DNA of 10,084 bases from Brevundimonas sp. (GTDB taxonomy: Bacteria; Pseudomonadota; Alphaproteobacteria; Caulobacterales; Caulobacteraceae), in contig JAAXIW010000374.1 in NCBI GenBank assembly GCA_012270135.1, forward strand, positions 1 to 10,084, written 5' to 3'. A program made the position numbers and the translations under genes. Under the pieces are notes generated by a model, which searched no databases, was not told the DNA's origin, and worked only from the letters and a program-made list of their open reading frames with translations. Within the stretch, counting starts at the first letter, position 1. Each line of letters begins with the position of its first letter. Positions 5,606 to 10,084 of this stretch are shown here, one piece after another.

Positions 5606-6586
5606 CTATAGGCCCTCGAACAGCGCCGTCGACAGATACCGCTCGGCGAAACTGGGGATGATCGTCACGATGGTCTTGCCTGCGTTCTCTTCCAACGCCG
5701 CCTGACGGAAGGCTGCGACCAGCGCCGCGCCCGAGCTGATGCCGGCCGGAATCCCCTCCACCCGCGCCGCCTTGCGGGCCATGTCGAAGGCGTCCTCGTT
5801 CGACACCTGCTCGACGCCGTCGATGACCGAGCGGTCGACGATCGACGGAATGAAGCCGGCCCCGATGCCCTGAATCTTGTGCGGTCCGGGTTCGCCGCCC
5901 GACAGCACCGGCGACGCCGTCGGCTCCACCGCGATCATCCGAACCGACGGCTTGCGCGCCTTCAGCACCTGGCCGACGCCGGTGATCGTCCCGCCGGTGC
6001 CGACGCCCGAGATGACGATCTCGACCTCGCCGGCCGTGTCGTTCCAGATCTCCTCGGCTGTGGTGGCCCGGTGAATAGCCGGATTGGCGGGGTTCTCGAA
6101 CTGGGACGGGCTGACCGCGCCCGGCGTCTTGTCGAGGAGTTCCTGCGCCATGCCGATGGCGCCCTTCATCCCCTTCTCGGCCGGCGTCAGCACCAGTTCG
6201 GCGCCCAGCAGCGCCAGCATCTTGCGCCGCTCCATCGACATGCTCTCCGGCATGACCAGGACCAGCTTGATGCCCTTGGCCGCGGCCACAAAAGCCAGGG
6301 CGATGCCGGTGTTCCCGCTGGTGGGTTCGATCAACACGGTATCTGGACCGATCTTCCCCGCCTGCTCCAGCGCATCGATCATCGCCACCCCGATCCGGTC
6401 CTTCACCGAACCGATCGGATTGAAGAACTCCAGCTTGGCCAGCACCCTCGCCTTGGGCTGATACTCGGCAGACAGCCGCGGCAACCCGACCAGCGGCGTA
6501 TCGCCGATGGTGTCCAGGATCGATGGATAGACCTTGCCGCGCCCGGACTTCAGATGGGCGAACGGATCGTAGACGGCGTCGGACAT
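5606..6586 (-). CDS. cysK: Cysteine synthase (O-acetylserine sulfhydrylase type), PLP-dependent, 326 aa
   Basis: The enzyme makes L-cysteine from O-acetylserine and sulfide in the cytoplasm. It belongs to the fold-type II PLP family. K62 in NPIGSVKDR is the Schiff-base lysine. PTSGNTG (88-94) is the substrate/asparagine loop, GVGTGGT (194-200) is the phosphate-binding loop, and GISSGAA (282-288) supplies the serine that contacts the PLP pyridine nitrogen. The length fits the CysK group. The ATG at 6586 is chosen because the protein then begins close to the family N-terminus and has a modest GAGAGA upstream; an in-frame start at 6661 would add 25 atypical residues. The gene stands alone between a terminator hairpin (6670-6698) and the TetR operon. 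A possible promoter is TTGCGA-N17-TCTGTA within 6609-6640, weakly supported. Cystathionine beta-synthase-like activity cannot be excluded by sequence alone. Confidence 0.9.
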   Translation of the reverse strand: MSDAVYDPFAHLKSGRGKVYPSILDTIGDTPLVGLPRLSAEYQPKARVLAKLEFFNPIGSVKDRIGVAMIDALEQAGKIGPDTVLIEPTSGNTGIALAFVAAAKGIKLVLVMPESMSMERRKMLALLGAELVLTPAEKGMKGAIGMAQELLDKTPGAVSPSQFENPANPAIHRATTAEEIWNDTAGEVEIVISGVGTGGTITGVGQVLKARKPSVRMIAVEPTASPVLSGGEPGPHKIQGIGAGFIPSIVDRSVIDGVEQVSNEDAFDMARKAARVEGIPAGISSGAALVAAFRQAALEENAGKTIVTIIPSFAERYLSTALFEGL

Positions 6587-6669
6587 GTCGGATCTCTCAC
6601 TGCAAACCGGCAGTCTACAGATAGGGGTTCCGATCCGTTCGCAAGGCCGGTCGGCCGACAAATTGCGGT

Positions 6670-6698
6670 GGGGCGCCGGACCGGTCGTCCAGCGCCCC
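6670..6698 (-). terminator. Terminator hairpin of the metalloprotease gene
   Basis: On the minus strand GGGGCGC pairs with GCGCCCC and GGAC with GTCC around a 5-base loop. The two blocks are joined by one G-U wobble (6677/6691), giving a continuous 12-bp stem; in a plus-strand transcript the same position is a C-A mismatch. The hairpin starts seven bases after the metalloprotease stop and is followed by a short AATTT. It should insulate cysK from the protease transcript. Confidence 0.7.
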
Positions 6699-6705
6699 GT
6701 CGCGC

Positions 6706-9700
6706 CTACATCCAGTCGTCCAGGCCGTCTGAGGGCCGGAGCAGGCCGGCGGGATCGGCGATGTACCCGCCGTCGTCCACCAGGGTCAGCATCCGTCCCG
6801 ACCCTGCGCCGAACTGGCTTGGAGCGGTCGTCCCATCGAGGAGACCGTCGTCGGTCAGCCCGTCTCCAGGCAGGACCTGCGGCTCCTCGACGCTCTTCAG
6901 CATGATGAAATCATCATCCAGCAGACCGGGCAGAACCAGCGCATCCTGCGACTTCATCGACGGCGAGGCCTCGGACGTCGCCACGGCCAGATCGGACAGG
7001 CGGGCGGTGGTCCCGTCGCTGAACCAGACCCGCTCGACGCCGATCAGCAGGTCGCTTCCGTCGCGACCGCCGACGCCGTCGGTGATCCGGAAGCCGTCGC
7101 CATCCGCGACGACGGTGTAGTCGGCCCGCACGCCGGACATCACGGCCAGATCATCTCCGTCGCCGCCGACCAGCCTGTCGTCTCCGCCCGCGCCCCGCAG
7201 CACGTCCGCGCCGGCCCCGCCGGTGATCACATTGGCCAGTTCGTTGCCCACTCCGCTGAAGTTCGACGCGCCGGTATAGGTCAGGTTCTCGATGTGCGCC
7301 CGGAGCGCATAGGCGCTGAAGGCCGTCTCGATCGTGTCGATCCCCTCGCCCGCGAACTCCACGACGGTGTCGTGGGCCGAGACGACATAGACATCGTCGC
7401 CCAGACCGCCCTGCAGCTGGTTGGCCGCGCCCGAACCACCGATCAGCACGTCGTCGCCGGCGAGGCCGATCAGGGTGTCGGCCCCGGCGCCGCCCGTCAG
7501 GACATTGGCGCCGCCGCTGCCGATCAGCAGGTCGGCGAAGCTCGAGCCGGTCACATTCTCTATGTTGACCAGGACGTCCGTCCCGCCGTCGCCGTCGTTG
7601 CGCGCGGCTCCGGCGTTGAGTCGGACATCGACGCCCGCCGCCGCCTGGGCGTAGCTGGCGGTGTCGGCGCCGCCACCTCCGTTCAGCGTATCCACGCCGC
7701 CGCGCCCGATCAGCACGTCGTCGCCCGCCCCGCCTGTCAGCAAGTTGGCGTCGGCGTTGCCGATGGCCGTGGCGCCCGCCGCCCGGGTCAGAACCAGATT
7801 CTCGAAATTGGCCTTCAGCGTATAGGCGGCCAGGTCGGTCTCGACGGTGTCGGTCCCTTCGCCGGCGAACTCGACCAGGGTGTCGCCCGCCACCGACACC
7901 ACATAGCGGTCGTCGCCGACGCCGCCCTGCATCTGGTTGCTCGCGCCGGTCCCGCCGACCAGGATGTCGTCCCCGGCCAGACCGATCAGCACGTCGGCGC
8001 CCAGGCCGCCGTTCAGGACATTGGCCCCGCCGGCGCCGATCAGGACGTCGGCGAAGGCCGAGCCGGTCAGGTTCTCGATCCCGCTCAGCGTATCCGATCC
8101 GCCGTCGCCGTCATTGACTGCGGAGCCGGCATTCAGCTGGGCTCGCATGCCGGCGGCTGCGTTGCTGTAGTCGGCGGTGTCGACGCCGTCGCCGCCCACC
8201 AGGACGTCGTTCCCGCCGCGACCGGCCAGGACGTTGTCGCCCGCGTTGCCGGTCAGATGGTCATCTCCTCCGCCGCCCGTGGCGCGTTCGATGGTGACGC
8301 CGTTGGCGATGGTGAAGCCGGACCAGGCGCCGAGCGCGAACGACACCCGACCGCCACCGCCCTCCTCATACCGCAGGGTCGCCGCCCGCAGATCGATAGT
8401 GGCGTTCCGGTCGCCGTCGTAGCGGATTTCGTCGTCGCCGCCGCCGTCCCAGATGGTCGAGTAGAAGGTGCCGGCGTCGTTGGTGTCGTCGATGAGGTAG
8501 ACGTCATCGCCGGTCGCCCACTCCTCGTTGACGCCGTATTTGTCCTGAAGCACCGCGATGTCGAGCGCGCTCAGCGTGCCAACCCAGCCGAAGTGATCGA
8601 CCTCGGTGCCGGTGATGCCGCCCGAACGCGGTCGGCCGTGGCCGTCCGGGGCGCCGCCCTCGCCGATCCCTTCCTCCCAGCCGTCGTTGTACGACATCAC
8701 GGTGTAAACCTGCTGGCTAAGACCATGGTCACCGTAGCCGCCTCCGATGCCGCCGGTGCCGCCGTCGCCGCCGCGCATCACGCTGGAGCGGCCGCCGTTG
8801 TCATGCGGGTGCGCCATGCCGTGGCCGTGGCCGAGCTCATGCAGCAGGGTCGGGAAGTAAAAGCCGCCCTGCTGCACGCCTTCCTCGGTCCAGCGCACGT
8901 CGCCGGTGTTGATCTCCATCTGGCCTGCGTTCTGCTCGCCGGGAGGACTCATGCGGCCCAGCAAGCTGGCCCCGACGCCCGGCGTGCCCTCGTAGGTGAT
9001 GATCTTGATGTCGGCTTCATTGCGGTCGTAGACCCGCACATATTCGATGTCGGCGACCTGCTCGTAGATGCCGAAGGCCGTCTCGAAGGCCTGCATCTCC
9101 CAGTCCTGCATGCCTTGGGCGACGATGTTCTCGGTCAGGCCCGGGTTGGTCGGATCCTCGCTGACGAAGACGTCTCCCGTCTCGGCGAAGTAGTAGGTGA
9201 TGACGTTCTTGCCGACGATCCCGTACGGATTGTTGTCGATCGGAGTCCCGCCGTTGGCCACGCCATTGTCCGTGCGCGTGCCGTTATCCCCGTCCGGATT
9301 GCGCGACGATCGCGTGAACTGGCTGCCCCAGTCGAGAGAATGCAGCGGGCTGTCGGGCGAATAGAACGGCACATAGGCGGTCGGGGCGGTGGCGTCGACG
9401 GTGGTGACGAACACCTCGTAGTCGCCGACGAAATCCCCTGTGGTTCCGTTGGTCCCGTCCTGGTCGTAGGCCCGGGCGTTGATGTAGAAGGTGCCCGAAC
9501 TCTGCGCGGTATAGGTCAGTACGGCGTCCAGGCCCGACGGCGTGTTCGGTCCGCCGCCGTCAGCCGTGACGACCAGATTGCCGAGGCTGTCGTAGAGTTC
9601 GATATAGGCGTCCACCAGCGGCACCCCGCTGGGTCCGCCGGTCACCAGGAACATGCTGATGTCGTAGGTCTGCCCGGCGACCAGCTCGACCGAGTAGAAG

Positions 9701-10062
9701 TCTTCATCGCCGATGGTGTCGATCGTCGACACGAAATGCGCTCCGTCCACCGTCAGGGTCTGGGTGGTCGAGCTGTCGCCGGGAATCGTGTCGGTGGTCA
9801 CCAGCAGGGTTGGCGGCTGCACCGGACGGGGACCGTCGCCCACGCCGTCCTGGAAGAAATCAGTGTAGCGCTTGCCGCACCCACAACCGCACCCGATGCT
9901 CCAGCTCGCGATCGGGTCGGCATTGTCGTTCGAGGCGAACAGCAGAGGCGTCGGCGAGACGCCGTGAAGTGACGCCGTCAGGTCGATCTCGGCGAAGGCA
10001 AGCGGGGACACGAGGCGCGTGTCGGACACAGCCGCGCGCGCGGCTCCGGAAGAAGCAGCCAT
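6706..10062 (-). CDS. Secreted serralysin-type (M10) zinc metalloprotease with PPC domain and RTX repeats, 1118 aa
   Basis: This is an extracellular, calcium-dependent zinc endopeptidase of the serralysin/interstitial collagenase-like group. The N-terminal region (1-75) has no Sec signal and contains CGCGCG with C58, C60 and C62. A PPC-like beta-sandwich covers about 100-222. The catalytic domain (about 228-515) holds HELGHGHGMAH with zinc ligands H408, H412 and H418, catalytic E409, and the Met-turn VMSY (M456, Y458). A Gly-rich insertion separates them. Five clusters of GGxGxD-type calcium-binding repeats follow at about 595-632, 667-706, 768-804, 839-878 and 939-974; residues 627-798 and 799-969 are a tandem duplication. 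A typical RTX end domain (about 975-1026, GxDGSDLLIGVERVWFSDG) precedes an acidic tail to 1118. Export should be by a type I secretion system recognising the C-terminus; none is encoded here. The ATG has AGGAGG at 10071-10076. Bacterial serralysins are typically about 470-500 residues, so this one is large. Confidence 0.93.
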   Translation of the reverse strand: MAASSGAARAAVSDTRLVSPLAFAEIDLTASLHGVSPTPLLFASNDNADPIASWSIGCGCGCGKRYTDFFQDGVGDGPRPVQPPTLLVTTDTIPGDSSTTQTLTVDGAHFVSTIDTIGDEDFYSVELVAGQTYDISMFLVTGGPSGVPLVDAYIELYDSLGNLVVTADGGGPNTPSGLDAVLTYTAQSSGTFYINARAYDQDGTNGTTGDFVGDYEVFVTTVDATAPTAYVPFYSPDSPLHSLDWGSQFTRSSRNPDGDNGTRTDNGVANGGTPIDNNPYGIVGKNVITYYFAETGDVFVSEDPTNPGLTENIVAQGMQDWEMQAFETAFGIYEQVADIEYVRVYDRNEADIKIITYEGTPGVGASLLGRMSPPGEQNAGQMEINTGDVRWTEEGVQQGGFYFPTLLHELGHGHGMAHPHDNGGRSSVMRGGDGGTGGIGGGYGDHGLSQQVYTVMSYNDGWEEGIGEGGAPDGHGRPRSGGITGTEVDHFGWVGTLSALDIAVLQDKYGVNEEWATGDDVYLIDDTNDAGTFYSTIWDGGGDDEIRYDGDRNATIDLRAATLRYEEGGGGRVSFALGAWSGFTIANGVTIERATGGGGDDHLTGNAGDNVLAGRGGNDVLVGGDGVDTADYSNAAAGMRAQLNAGSAVNDGDGGSDTLSGIENLTGSAFADVLIGAGGANVLNGGLGADVLIGLAGDDILVGGTGASNQMQGGVGDDRYVVSVAGDTLVEFAGEGTDTVETDLAAYTLKANFENLVLTRAAGATAIGNADANLLTGGAGDDVLIGRGGVDTLNGGGGADTASYAQAAAGVDVRLNAGAARNDGDGGTDVLVNIENVTGSSFADLLIGSGGANVLTGGAGADTLIGLAGDDVLIGGSGAANQLQGGLGDDVYVVSAHDTVVEFAGEGIDTIETAFSAYALRAHIENLTYTGASNFSGVGNELANVITGGAGADVLRGAGGDDRLVGGDGDDLAVMSGVRADYTVVADGDGFRITDGVGGRDGSDLLIGVERVWFSDGTTARLSDLAVATSEASPSMKSQDALVLPGLLDDDFIMLKSVEEPQVLPGDGLTDDGLLDGTTAPSQFGAGSGRMLTLVDDGGYIADPAGLLRPSDGLDDWM
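7156..8184 (-). repeat. Tandem duplication of about 172 codons within the metalloprotease gene
   Basis: Residues 627-798 (bases 8184-7669) and 799-969 (bases 7668-7156) align throughout with one single-residue gap near residue 724. Shared blocks include LNAG..NDGDGG.D, GS.FAD.LIG.GGANVL, LIGLAGDD.L.GG.GA.NQ.QGG.GDD, D..VEFAGEG.DT.ET and GN..AN..TGGAG.DVL. Each unit carries RTX nonapeptide runs plus a beta-strand spacer. The copies are clearly related but diverged, so the duplication is not recent. Confidence 0.8.
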
Positions 10063-10070
10063 GGGAATAC

Positions 10071-10076
10071 CCTCCT
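10071..10076 (-). promoter_or_regulatory. Ribosome-binding site of the metalloprotease gene
   Basis: The minus strand reads AGGAGG, a consensus Shine-Dalgarno, eight bases before the ATG at 10062. It fixes the start and shows that the gene is complete in this window; its promoter lies beyond the right edge. Confidence 0.8.
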
Positions 10077-10084
10077 GGTTCGGA

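Noticed and set aside
6587..6661. Upstream in-frame start of cysK at 6661
   Set aside because: It would add 25 atypical residues rich in Cys/Arg. The ATG at 6586 gives the expected N-terminus and has a modest ribosome-binding sequence.
5879..7120. 413-codon plus-strand open frame
   Set aside because: It runs antisense across cysK, the intergenic terminator and the end of the metalloprotease, and has no recognisable domain.
7156..8280. Short regularly spaced repeats in the RTX region considered as a CRISPR-like array
   Set aside because: The periodicity follows nine-residue calcium-binding repeats in a continuous reading frame; repeats are not identical at the DNA level and there are no unique spacers of constant length.
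7294..9972. 892-codon open frame on the plus strand antisense to the metalloprotease
   Set aside because: It is a product of GC-rich codon usage and Gly/Asp/Val-rich RTX repeats read in reverse. The metalloprotease on the other strand has full domain support, and this frame shows no recognisable domain.

Overview
The window is very GC-rich and gene-dense, with GTG starts and GTGA stop/start overlaps. It carries DUF2336 proteins, a Ros/MucR regulator, a DUF4287/DUF5655 protein, and an RTX serralysin with an N-terminal PPC domain. This mix points to an alphaproteobacterium, most likely Caulobacterales (Brevundimonas- or Caulobacter-like). The assignment rests on recognising protein families, not on a database search.

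Layout. Positions 1-1377 (+ strand) hold the 3' end of an unrecognised gene whose stop overlaps the GTG start of a DUF2336 protein. Everything after that is on the - strand. In transcription order from the right edge it reads: a 1118-residue secreted serralysin-type metalloprotease (10062-6706) closed by a strong hairpin; a PLP-dependent cysteine synthase (6586-5606); a compact three-gene operon of a DUF4287/DUF5655 protein, a TetR regulator and an exported PCuAC copper-chaperone-like fusion protein (5513-3362); a second DUF2336 protein (3249-2032); and a MucR-type zinc-finger regulator (1870-1442). The mucR gene converges on the first DUF2336 gene across a GNRA-capped terminator hairpin. No intergenic gap exceeds 161 bases. 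I see no tRNA, rRNA, insertion sequence or CRISPR array.

How the parts may work together. The TetR operon looks self-regulated. Two 16-bp inverted repeats sharing the half-site TTGAACG lie 36 bp apart just upstream of its first gene and bracket a TTGACT -35 element. The operon couples a small cytoplasmic DUF4287 protein to an exported copper-binding-type domain, so an envelope, metal or stress response is a reasonable but unproven reading. The mucR gene lies beside DUF2336 genes of unknown function and has a GANTC (CcrM-type) site in its probable promoter, as does the TetR operon. The metalloprotease lacks a Sec signal, carries five clusters of GGxGxD-type repeats and a C-terminal tail, and should leave the cell by a type I secretion system not encoded here.

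The main points of interest are the twin TetR operators, the two-domain PCuAC fusion, and the serralysin's architecture: PPC domain, a three-cysteine CGCGCG cluster, a tandem duplication of about 172 residues, and a long acidic tail. I found no clear evidence of an entirely new defence or mobile system.
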